Shown in pieces: positions 1 to 5,277 of a stretch of DNA of 5,895 bases. Position 1 is the stretch's first letter, and every line of letters starts with the position of its first letter. Under the pieces are notes generated by a model. The model was not told the origin of the DNA and did no database searches. It worked only from the letters and a program-made list of their open reading frames with translations. Made by a program: the position numbers and the translations under genes. Source of the stretch: Desulfobacterales bacterium (GTDB lineage: Bacteria; Desulfobacterota; Desulfobacteria; Desulfobacterales; C00003106); contig DAOVGD010000028.1 of assembly GCA_030672555.1 (NCBI GenBank), positions 1-5,895 of the forward strand. Direction: 5' to 3'.

Positions 1-467
1 GTGCACACGATTGCCGCCTCAACCGCCTTTGTAAAGGCAGTTCTATCGGCATTTCTGTACAAAAGACCGACCGGCGCAATCCGCATGGCTCCGCCATTGG
101 CAAACGAGCCTTCCTTGAACTGACTTCTCCCGGTTTCCTTATACGAGACGCCGCCTTTGAGAGCCTCCATTATGCGGTGGGTTCCGGCGCCATACCCTCG
201 ATGAGGCTCGTAAAATTGCGCGTACATCTTTGAACAATGTTCCGCGTCAATTCCGTTGCATTCTGCCAGAGAGGTAGCCAATGCAATCATCATCTGTGTA
301 TCGTCGGTATAGCACCCATACCCTCTTCCGGTATCGATAAAGTCGTGTAGCTCTCCAAACCGCGCAGCAATCTCGCCGGCAGAAGCGCCTTCAACCGAGG
401 AGCCCAAGGCATCTCCAAAAGCAGAGCCGAGAAGAGAGCCTATAAATCTACTTTTAATAGACGGCAT
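1..467 (-). CDS. ADP-ribosylglycohydrolase (ARH/DraG family), N-terminal part, cut by the window edge
   Basis: The reading frame starts at the ATG at 467 and stays open to the left edge, giving the first 155 residues of a family whose members are usually about 250-350 residues. Enzymes of this family remove ADP-ribose from proteins or small molecules, using a two-Mg centre, in the cytoplasm. The visible signatures are the N-terminal GSLLGSAFGDALG segment (10-22), the metal-binding YTDDTQMMIALA (53-64, with T54, D55 and D56), GYGAGT (91-96) and NGGAMRIAPVGLL (124-136). The C-terminal metal-binding motif, normally a second DxDT-like cluster, would lie beyond the window. No clear Shine-Dalgarno sequence precedes the start. 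It is the last of the leftward genes, 146 bp after mntA, with a stem-loop between, so it may have its own transcript. The family is secure; the substrate (protein-Arg, protein-Ser, nitrogenase reductase or a nucleotide) cannot be told from this part. Confidence 0.92.
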   Translation of the reverse strand, partial: MPSIKSRFIGSLLGSAFGDALGSSVEGASAGEIAARFGELHDFIDTGRGYGCYTDDTQMMIALATSLAECNGIDAEHCSKMYAQFYEPHRGYGAGTHRIMEALKGGVSYKETGRSQFKEGSFANGGAMRIAPVGLLYRNADRTAFTKAVEAAIVC

Positions 468-533
468 TTTGATAGCGTCAGTTGTTTAATGTAGAGATGG
501 GTCAAATTCGATGGTTTTGTAACAAGTCTTTTG

Positions 534-578
534 TGAACGACTTTGACCATTGTGGGAGAAAAGCGGTTGAGTCGTTCA
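534..578. repeat. Stem-loop in the gap between mntA and the glycohydrolase gene
   Basis: TGAACGACT (534-542) and AGTCGTTCA (570-578) form a perfect 9-bp inverted repeat. After a small bulge the stem continues with GACC (545-548) against GGTT (565-568), leaving a 16-base loop. TAAC (520-523) and GTTA (601-604) flank it and could pair as an outer stem. No T-run follows on either strand, so it is not a standard terminator. The layout loosely recalls an integron attC site, but the outer boxes do not fit the RYYYAAC/GTTRRRY consensus and no integrase is in view. It fills the only part of the 468-613 gap with visible structure. Confidence 0.5.
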
Positions 579-613
579 GCGGGACCAACTGTGTGGGGGC
601 GTTAGCCCGAGTC

Positions 614-985
614 TTAGTACTGCTTTCTTAGCCTCATCATCTCATCTTCGTATTCTCGACAGGTCAAAGAAAAAAAGGTTGCATGAAGGCCTCTATCCTT
701 TATCACCAATGGCCTCCCCGAAATGACTTCGAATCTCAAGATGGGATTGGCCCGGTTGAGGAGAGCGATATCCACCTTTTCGTATCCAAGAGCCTCCTGA
801 CATAGTCCCACGATATCGGTGACGACGTCGTAATCGATCTCCCCCTCAATGTAAACACCAATATCCACATCCGCATCCCGCCTTGGGAGATTCCCGTCCA
901 GGGCAGAGCCGAAAAGATAGGCAAAAGAAACCCTTTTTTCTCTCTGAAGCGCCTGGGTGAGGTTATTTATGTCAAGCTTTGGCAT
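614..985 (-). CDS. mntA: MntA-type minimal nucleotidyltransferase antitoxin (MNT of a HEPN/MNT pair)
   Basis: In the HepT/MntA (type VII) toxin-antitoxin family this enzyme transfers AMP from ATP to the Tyr of the toxin's RX4HXY motif and so silences it. The 123-residue protein has the pol-beta-type core: YLFGS (23-27) with G26 and S27, the carboxylate pair D39 and D41 in DADVDIGV, and a likely third carboxylate, D72, in EKVDIALL. The spacing GS-X11-DxD is one residue longer than the usual GS-X10-DxD. I chose the ATG at 985 because it has a GAGA-type ribosome site about 10 bases upstream and gives the family's normal N-terminus. A longer version from a TTG at 1015 has no such site. The start overlaps the end of hepT by 14 bases, so translation is probably coupled. 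The toxin is encoded first and the antitoxin second. Confidence 0.9.
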   Translation of the reverse strand: MPKLDINNLTQALQREKRVSFAYLFGSALDGNLPRRDADVDIGVYIEGEIDYDVVTDIVGLCQEALGYEKVDIALLNRANPILRFEVISGRPLVIKDRGLHATFFSLTCREYEDEMMRLRKQY

Positions 986-1388
986 GCTCAAGAATCTCTT
1001 TCTTAAATCTTTCAAAGTCCGAAAGATGGACGGTAATAATCTGGTACACGATCCCTATGTCAAGGGAATCATAATTATGCACCAGAAGGTTTCTGAACCG
1101 GACCATCTTTATGTATATATCTGTCTCACGAATAATCCCATAGTCTTTTAAGCGTTCGATTGCTTCAGCTGAATTTGCGACAGGACTTCCGCCTTTGAGC
1201 GCGATTATTCTTTCAGCAATATCGATCATTGCCTCAACCATTACTTGAAGCGACCGCTCGATAATTTTCTGAAGCCCCCAGTCCTTTTCCAAATCTGTAA
1301 CAGTGACCGGCAAATATGTTCCTAATTTCAAGAGGTAGTCATCTATAGTTTTAAGTTTCGCGATAATAACTCCATTTACTTTCAACAT
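972..1388 (-). CDS. hepT: HepT-type HEPN toxin (DUF86 family ribonuclease)
   Basis: This is the toxin partner of MntA. HEPN proteins of this family dimerise and cut RNA, including tRNA in studied cases, with the Arg and His of the RX4-6H motif. Here the motif is RNLLVHNY (99-106), an exact RX4HXY with R99, H104 and Y106. Y106 is the expected AMPylation site. The 138-residue, mostly helical protein matches the family's usual length. The ATG at 1388 gives the typical short N-terminus ahead of the first helix. AAGGAG lies only 3 bases before that ATG, which is closer than ideal, so the adjacent TTG at 1385 (6-base spacing) is an alternative. An upstream extension in the same frame to 1484 starts inside the promoter and looks noncoding. 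A candidate promoter sits at 1456-1484, so the pair can be transcribed apart from the hydrolase gene upstream. Confidence 0.92.
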   Translation of the reverse strand: MLKVNGVIIAKLKTIDDYLLKLGTYLPVTVTDLEKDWGLQKIIERSLQVMVEAMIDIAERIIALKGGSPVANSAEAIERLKDYGIIRETDIYIKMVRFRNLLVHNYDSLDIGIVYQIITVHLSDFERFKKEILEHAKA

Positions 1389-1455
1389 GAGCTCCTTTAC
1401 ACAGCTACCTGGGTCACTCAAAATGATAATGTATATGTCCGTGAAAATTTTCCTT

Positions 1456-1484
1456 ATTTTTACTGTAAAGGGATTTAAAGTCAA
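1456..1484 (-). promoter_or_regulatory. Candidate sigma-70-type promoter for hepT-mntA
   Basis: Read on the minus strand, TTGACT (1484-1479) is followed after exactly 17 bases by AAAAAT (1461-1456). The -35 box matches 5 of 6 consensus bases and the -10 box 4 of 6. It lies in the AT-rich gap between the hydrolase stop and the hepT start and would give a leader of about 60 bases. Toxin-antitoxin pairs commonly have their own promoter. No clear operator palindrome is visible around it. Confidence 0.4.
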
Positions 1485-1504
1485 GATTTTTTCTGATGGG
1501 GACT

Positions 1505-2377
1505 TTACTTACCTTGTTCATGAGAACTTTGGACTCTCAAGTTCAGAAAGGAGTCAATGTATTTAGTGGCCTTGTCCCTCGTGGCCTGCAGGGGAAGGAA
1601 ATGGTTACCGTCCAGGGGGCTGAAAAGGGTTAGCGGGCATATTCTCCGGACCTCATTTTTATAATTGATTCTAACACCGCCATCATAAATATCCAAGATC
1701 CTGTCCTGACTGGCGTAAAGACACAGGGCTGGTGTGTTTTGTAAACAGGCCCTTTTCAATGGATCCAAAGTGAAAAAATCAGCAAGTGTATTGAATAACC
1801 TGACCCTTTGCCGTTCTAATAGACCAAAGCACTCTTTCCCCTTTTCGATTCCGGGGAACAAAAAATCCGCGTAATGTACGATTGCCGTCAAGGTCTTTTT
1901 AATACCTATTCGGGCCGGAACCATCTTTCTATAATGGACCCAAAAAGACCTGAGCACAGCGCCCGGGCTCAACTTTAAAACAGCGTTTATAAGCACCACA
2001 CCCCCAAGAGGTTCCTTGAGACGAGAAGCCGCGTAAAGAAGCGGTATGGCCGAATAACAGGAGGCGATTCCGAGAAGCGGGAGCTGCTCCTTTTTGCTCA
2101 GTGAGTATGCATATTGGAGCATATGCAACGTATCACGGAGGGTTGCCCTGAGAGAAAATTTGCCCGAGGAATTTCCATGCCCGGAATAGTTAAAGGAGAT
2201 AAGATCGTATCTATTTCGAGTTAACCAGCGAAACATGCCGATCTGCTGGGACAAATTTCCGCCAATCAAAGGCGGCAGAAAGATGAGACCCCGTGGAGAG
2301 GGATTTCGTACACGGGTCCATTCCAGAGTATTCCCCTGCCCTATCTGATAAATTCCTTTTTCAAATACCACTCTCAT
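1505..2377 (-). CDS. Alpha/beta-fold hydrolase with a probable Cys nucleophile (LuxD-like thioesterase or acyltransferase type)
   Basis: A cytoplasmic alpha/beta hydrolase of about 290 residues with no signal peptide. Residue numbers count from the TTG at 2383. The strand-loop FNYSGHGNSSG (64-74) is the common GHGxS segment ahead of the nucleophile. The nucleophile elbow reads GIASCYSA (105-112). Aligned by eye with the ASxS-type elbow of LuxD-like acyl-ACP thioesterases, Cys109 falls in the place of Ser. The likely acid is D227 in ASQDRILD and the likely base is H261 in DGNHFLPL. A Cys-His-Asp triad is known in dienelactone hydrolase, so activity is plausible, but the substrate is unknown. 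The ATG at 2377 is preferred; a TTG at 2383 is possible, with a weak GTGAG site 6 bases upstream. It lies 101 bp downstream of the receiver-CheX gene on the same strand, with no clear promoter or terminator between, so the two are probably cotranscribed. Confidence 0.82.
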   Translation of the reverse strand: MRVVFEKGIYQIGQGNTLEWTRVRNPSPRGLIFLPPLIGGNLSQQIGMFRWLTRNRYDLISFNYSGHGNSSGKFSLRATLRDTLHMLQYAYSLSKKEQLPLLGIASCYSAIPLLYAASRLKEPLGGVVLINAVLKLSPGAVLRSFWVHYRKMVPARIGIKKTLTAIVHYADFLFPGIEKGKECFGLLERQRVRLFNTLADFFTLDPLKRACLQNTPALCLYASQDRILDIYDGGVRINYKNEVRRICPLTLFSPLDGNHFLPLQATRDKATKYIDSFLNLRVQSSHEQGK

Positions 2378-2478
2378 CGCCAAGATCTACTCACACTGAG
2401 ACCTTTACCCTCTCATTCCGCCACAAAAACGGCGAATTTTCGACAGGGCAAGAGGAAATATAACCTTTCACGAAATCA

Positions 2479-3672
2479 TCAATCCTGCGACTGCACAAAT
2501 AAAGCCTTGGTTAAGGGAGAGGCCTCAACAACCGAAAGAAATAAATCTTCTCTTATAGAGGCAGCCAATTTTTGGAGTTTTGCAATATAAGGAGTAGTGA
2601 GGATAACACCTGAGTACAATAGGGTATCCTCTTTCTTCTTTGGTGATTGTAAGGGATCTGCCAGCACATCCAATAAGCTGAGTTCAAATGCGGTCTTCAT
2701 TACGACAGGCGAGGGGTGCTCAATGAGGGTAAGCCGAACCTTAATGTCTGGCAGGGAGTAAGCATACTCCCTGCATGCGGCGCTTTGAGGGAGCTGATCG
2801 GGCAGGTTTTTCTTAAGCATCGCCTTAGGGACAACGGGCGAGAGGATATCGACATCTTCCTCATCAAACGTTGCCTTAAAATATCCTTGAAAGATGTTGA
2901 GCGTCTCGGACAACGTGTCCAAAAGCTCCTCATCCGAACTCGCAGGTCTCCCCGTCAGCGTTTGGAACAGGGCATTGGTAGATGCCCTGTCGATATCCAT
3001 CTTGATGTCAAGCCACACTTCCGGCTGTTTAAAAATCAAGGCAGACCAGGCTATAAGTTCTGCATCATCCATGCTTTCAAAAGTCGCCGGGTCTATGGAG
3101 CTGGCTGCCCCCACTCCCATTTCTGCAAAGACTCTTGGAAGGAGTTGATCGATTTCAAGTATCGGTTGAAGTTCAGCGAGTAAAGAACTTGAACCGGAAA
3201 ACGGCTTTGATGCACTGGCAGATACCTCCTGATCTCCGATCACATTGTCGCGCATAAGTGATGACTCAAGACTGGAGATGCGCTGTTGCAACTTAAATTG
3301 GTGTTCTGTGATCCGCTCAGCAACCTTCAACAACGCTCTCAACTTTTCCCATTCAATGGGTTTAATCAAGCAATTATCAGCCCCTGAATCTAAATATGTG
3401 ATGACATCCATCTTGTCTGCTTGTTCTGCTAATAGAATAACATAGGTATAGGTCTCCGAATTCGTCCCTCTGAGCTTGAGGCAGATATCGATTTCGCTCA
3501 TGACCGGCATCATACAATTAAGAATAGCCACAGGCGGAGCGTCTCCAGCTTGCAGCACATTCCATGCCTCAGCTCCGTCACTGGCAACTATCACTTCGTA
3601 TCCCCATTTGGCCAGGACGTCTTCGAATTTGCGGCGAGAGTCAGGGTTGTTATCGGCGATTAGGATCTTCAT
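2479..3672 (-). CDS. Receiver-domain protein with a C-terminal CheX-like phosphatase domain; receiver lacks the phospho-acceptor Asp
   Basis: A 397-residue two-domain signalling protein. Residues 1-120 are a CheY-like receiver. D7 and N8 stand at the metal site and K104 (LIKPIEW) is kept. At the phospho-acceptor position the sequence is VAILNCMMP with Asn52 (codon AAT) in place of Asp, and the switch Thr/Ser is Ala82. A polar, probably coiled-coil helix (about 121-145) and a Ser-rich linker lead to a domain at about 165-340. It contains SETLNIFQGYFK (255-266), an exact ExxNxxxGxxK (E256, N259, G263, K266), the active-site helix signature of CheX/CheC CheY-P phosphatases. The last 50 or so residues are unassigned. 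No chemotaxis genes are nearby, so its partner receiver is unknown. The start at 3672 has no Shine-Dalgarno sequence but lies about 35 bases below a good promoter. It is probably a regulator that senses or dephosphorylates another receiver without being phosphorylated itself. Confidence 0.85.
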   Translation of the reverse strand: MKILIADNNPDSRRKFEDVLAKWGYEVIVASDGAEAWNVLQAGDAPPVAILNCMMPVMSEIDICLKLRGTNSETYTYVILLAEQADKMDVITYLDSGADNCLIKPIEWEKLRALLKVAERITEHQFKLQQRISSLESSLMRDNVIGDQEVSASASKPFSGSSSLLAELQPILEIDQLLPRVFAEMGVGAASSIDPATFESMDDAELIAWSALIFKQPEVWLDIKMDIDRASTNALFQTLTGRPASSDEELLDTLSETLNIFQGYFKATFDEEDVDILSPVVPKAMLKKNLPDQLPQSAACREYAYSLPDIKVRLTLIEHPSPVVMKTAFELSLLDVLADPLQSPKKKEDTLLYSGVILTTPYIAKLQKLAASIREDLFLSVVEASPLTKALFVQSQD

Positions 3673-3711
3673 AATCAGAATTGTTGATCAATTTATTCTT
3701 AGCTTTTAAAA

Positions 3712-3740
3712 GTTATAATCTAAAAGGCCTTTAGCATCAA
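3712..3740 (-). promoter_or_regulatory. Promoter of the receiver-CheX gene
   Basis: On the minus strand TTGATG (3740-3735) and TATAAC (3717-3712) are separated by exactly 17 bases. The -10 box matches 5 of 6 consensus bases and the -35 box 4 of 6. The predicted RNA start lies about 35 bases before the ATG at 3672. The whole spacer is taken up by the palindrome CTAAAAGGCCTTTAG, so a protein bound there would block RNA polymerase. Confidence 0.6.
3720..3734. repeat. AAAAGGCCT palindromic element, copy 1 (candidate operator)
   Basis: CTAAAAGGCCTTTAG contains the perfect 10-bp palindrome AAAGGCCTTT (3723-3732) and would be a 14-bp palindrome but for one extra A. It lies in the -35/-10 spacer of the leftward promoter. 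The nonamer AAAAGGCCT (3722-3730) recurs at 3785-3793, a distance of 63 bp, or close to six helical turns. The operator role is inferred from position and symmetry; no regulator gene is adjacent. Confidence 0.5.
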
Positions 3741-3764
3741 GGATAAATGTGCTATTTTCAAAAC

Positions 3765-3770
3765 TATAAT
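3765..3770 (+). promoter_or_regulatory. Candidate -10 box for the rhomboid gene
   Basis: A perfect TATAAT lies 29 bases before the rhomboid ATG, which would place the RNA start near 3777 and leave a leader of about 23 bases. No good -35 box is found at 16-18 bases upstream (the best hexamers are AT-rich and poor matches), so this promoter may be weak or need an activator. It lies back to back with the leftward promoter at 3712-3740. Confidence 0.4.
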
Positions 3771-3783
3771 ATACGTTCTTTAT

Positions 3784-3799
3784 AAAAAGGCCTCTTTTT
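3784..3799 (+). promoter_or_regulatory. AAAAGGCCT element, copy 2, overlapping the rhomboid ribosome site
   Basis: AAAAAGGCCTCTTTTT ends directly at the ATG at 3800. It carries the second AAAAGGCCT (3785-3793) and the AAGG (3787-3790) that is the best available Shine-Dalgarno sequence, 9 bases before the start. In RNA, AAAAAG (3784-3789) can pair with CTTTTT (3794-3799) around a GCCT loop, which would cover part of that site. The hairpin is A-T rich and weak, so its effect may depend on temperature or on a bound protein. Confidence 0.4.
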
Positions 3800-4663
3800 A
3801 TGGTTATAATATTCAAAAATCTCTCAGCGGATCAGGCTGATACGTACGGGCTGGTTTTGTCCTCATCCGGTATCTCACACCGTTCGAGTAAAGGGGATCA
3901 GGGGTGGGATCTATTGGTCAATGACACGGAGTACGAAAAGGCCTTAAGCACAATCGAAAAATACCTCAAGGAAAATCAGGGCTTCTATTTAGCGAATGAT
4001 ACCTTTTCTTATAAATATCACAAAACATTCACAGGACTGTGGGTATCCGCCATATTGCTGGCATGCCATGTGGCTATCACAATAGGCAATAACAGCGGGG
4101 TTTTCATCAGGGAATACGGGTCATCGGCCTCTCACATTTTGCGCGGAGAATTATACAGGAGTGTGACATCCCTCATGATTCACGCGAGCGCCTCGCACCT
4201 TGCAGGCAATATCCTTGGCATAGCCATATTTGGCACCGCTGTCTGTAGCGTCACGGGTTGGGGTGTCGGCTGGCTTATGGTCCTTGCCACAGGCATAGTC
4301 GGCAATCTCATTAATGCCGTCTTGTACAAGGCAGGCCATCTTTCGGTAGGGGCCTCTACTGCAGTCTTCGGAGCAATCGGTATCCTGGCCGCGCACCAAT
4401 TTGTCAAGAGGTTTAGACTGCCTGGCCGGCGAATGAGAGCCTGGCTTCCACTGGGTGGTGGCCTGGCCCTCCTTGCTATTCTTGGTTCGGGGGAGCATAC
4501 TGATTTGACGGCTCACCTATTTGGCTTTGTCGCGGGGATTATCCTGGGAGCTCTTTACGGTGTTTTTGTGAAACGGCCACCAGCAACGGCCTATCAGGTT
4601 TGTTCTCTTCTTATAGCCTTAAGCGTCCTTGCCATGTCATGGTTCAAAGTTTTTCTCGTTTAA
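3800..4663 (+). CDS. Rhomboid-family intramembrane serine protease with an N-terminal cytosolic domain
   Basis: Rhomboids cut transmembrane segments of other membrane proteins inside the bilayer with a Ser-His dyad. This 287-residue protein has a soluble N-terminal domain (1-72) of the kind often found before bacterial rhomboid domains. It then has a core starting with TM1 (about 79-96). The L1 region has ELYR (117-120, the place of the usual WR). It is followed by HASASHLAGN (128-137) with H128, H133 and N137, GASTAVFG (184-191) with the nucleophile S186, and AHLFGFVAG (238-246) with the base H239. Hydrophobic segments near 156-176, 183-200, 215-229 and 236-257, plus a last one at about 264-286, suggest a 6+1 TM layout. 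All catalytic residues are present, so it should be active. The substrate is unknown. It is transcribed away from the receiver-CheX gene and ends at a hairpin 6 bp downstream. Confidence 0.93.
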   Translation: MVIIFKNLSADQADTYGLVLSSSGISHRSSKGDQGWDLLVNDTEYEKALSTIEKYLKENQGFYLANDTFSYKYHKTFTGLWVSAILLACHVAITIGNNSGVFIREYGSSASHILRGELYRSVTSLMIHASASHLAGNILGIAIFGTAVCSVTGWGVGWLMVLATGIVGNLINAVLYKAGHLSVGASTAVFGAIGILAAHQFVKRFRLPGRRMRAWLPLGGGLALLAILGSGEHTDLTAHLFGFVAGIILGALYGVFVKRPPATAYQVCSLLIALSVLAMSWFKVFLV

Positions 4664-4668
4664 ACCAA

Positions 4669-4698
4669 GCCTGATGACCTCGTAAAAAGTCATCAGGC
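4669..4698. terminator. Hairpin between convergent genes, probable two-way terminator
   Basis: GCCTGATGAC (4669-4678) and GTCATCAGGC (4689-4698) form a perfect 10-bp stem around the loop CTCGTAAAAA. It starts 6 bases after the rhomboid stop and directly abuts the TAG of the leftward gene at 4699, the usual place for a shared terminator. Neither side has an immediate T-run; on the plus strand a T7 tract begins only at 4714. Termination may therefore be inefficient or factor-aided, or the hairpin may protect 3' ends. It may also be a copy of a dispersed intergenic repeat. Confidence 0.65.
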
Positions 4699-5109
4699 CT
4701 AATATCCTCCATGTTTTTTTGACTGATTACAAAAACCAAGAAGTGATCCTATATTATGGACCCTTTCTTCACTCATATTATGAAAACGTTTCATCACTTC
4801 ATCAACATCATAAGGCATGCTTCCAAATCCAGTCGGTTGCCCTTTTGCAAAGCTGTGTCTTTCTTCATATGTCCCGAAAAGATAGACTGCGATGGCATTA
4901 TGTTCTAATCCGTCCTTTACAATACTTTTCGGAACGTTTGTAACTTCACTTATCAACTGAGGTATGTAAAAATCGTTGCAAACAAGATAGCCTCCAGCTC
5001 CGCAGATCAGTGTAAGGGCAAGCCATCCTTTCAATGTTAGTTTTGCTGTCTTGTAAGAACGTCTGTATCTTTTATATGTTTTTTTGTATTTGCTTCTCAA
5101 TTTATCCAC
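4699..5109 (-). CDS. Unknown single-pass membrane protein with a Tyr/Lys/Arg-rich N-terminus
   Basis: I do not recognise the family. The 136-residue product starts with a very basic segment (12 Lys/Arg in residues 1-27, including YKKTYKRYRRSYK at 8-20). A hydrophobic stretch at about 28-45 (GWLALTLICGAGGYLVC) could be a transmembrane helix or an uncleaved signal anchor. The positive-inside rule would put the C-terminal 90 residues outside. That part has the segments YIPQLISEV and YEERHSF and no known catalytic motif. The only in-frame start giving the whole basic segment is a GTG at 5109; no Shine-Dalgarno sequence is visible and the region upstream is very AT-rich. The basic N-terminus and TM segment favour a real gene. 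It converges on the rhomboid gene, but nothing shows that the two proteins interact. Confidence 0.62.
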   Translation of the reverse strand: MDKLRSKYKKTYKRYRRSYKTAKLTLKGWLALTLICGAGGYLVCNDFYIPQLISEVTNVPKSIVKDGLEHNAIAVYLFGTYEERHSFAKGQPTGFGSMPYDVDEVMKRFHNMSEERVHNIGSLLGFCNQSKKHGGY

Positions 5110-5155
5110 ATATAATTTTACAAATTTTCATTGCAAAAGTCTCGTTGTTTATCCT

Positions 5156-5173
5156 AACCCTCAAGCAAGGGTT
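5156..5173. repeat. Small inverted repeat between the divergent genes
   Basis: AACCCT (5156-5161) and AGGGTT (5168-5173) are a perfect 6-bp inverted repeat around a 6-base loop. It lies in the gap between the leftward membrane-protein gene and the rightward small ORF, in an otherwise AT-rich region. It could be an operator or part of a long csp leader RNA; it has no T-run and is not a terminator. Confidence 0.3.
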
Positions 5174-5261
5174 GTGCCGATTCAGTGAAATATAGAGATG
5201 TTATATTATATTAAGCAGTTAGTTTAATACACAAAAGTTAGTCAGGCAAATATATGCAACA

Positions 5262-5277
5262 GAGGTTAGCAATTATG
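5262..5277 (+). promoter_or_regulatory. Ribosome site and start of the small ORF (leader copy 1)
   Basis: GAGGTTAGCAATTATG contains GAGG 9 bases before the ATG at 5275. This site decides that ATG over the earlier ATG at 5254, which has no ribosome site. The sequence is nearly the same as the csp start region at 5470-5484, differing by one extra A. Confidence 0.6.

Noticed and set aside
597..608. GGGC-GTTA-GCCC hairpin just after the mntA stop
   Set aside because: The stem has only 4 bp and no T-run on either strand, so it is not supportable as a terminator.
957..1151. Rightward 64-codon ORF
   Set aside because: It lies antisense over hepT and mntA, which have clear family motifs, and its product has no recognisable feature.
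1389..1484. N-terminal extension of HepT to residue position 1484
   Set aside because: The extra 32 codons overlap the candidate promoter, lack a ribosome site and are not part of the usual HepT length.
2419..2434. CGCC/GGCG hairpin between the hydrolase and receiver-CheX genes
   Set aside because: A 4-bp stem with an 8-base loop and no following T-run on the minus strand; it does not look like a terminator or attenuator.
2716..3183. Rightward 155-codon ORF inside the receiver-CheX gene
   Set aside because: It is a mirror frame of the CheX-like region; the minus-strand product has the conserved motif and the promoter.
4151..4516. Leftward 121-codon ORF across the rhomboid gene
   Set aside because: It is antisense to the conserved rhomboid core with its catalytic Ser and has no ribosome site or motif.
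5172..5215. Full sigma-70 promoter for the small ORF and csp
   Set aside because: Several TATATT/TATAGA hexamers lie at 5191-5212, but none has a -35 box at proper spacing, so no single promoter can be named.
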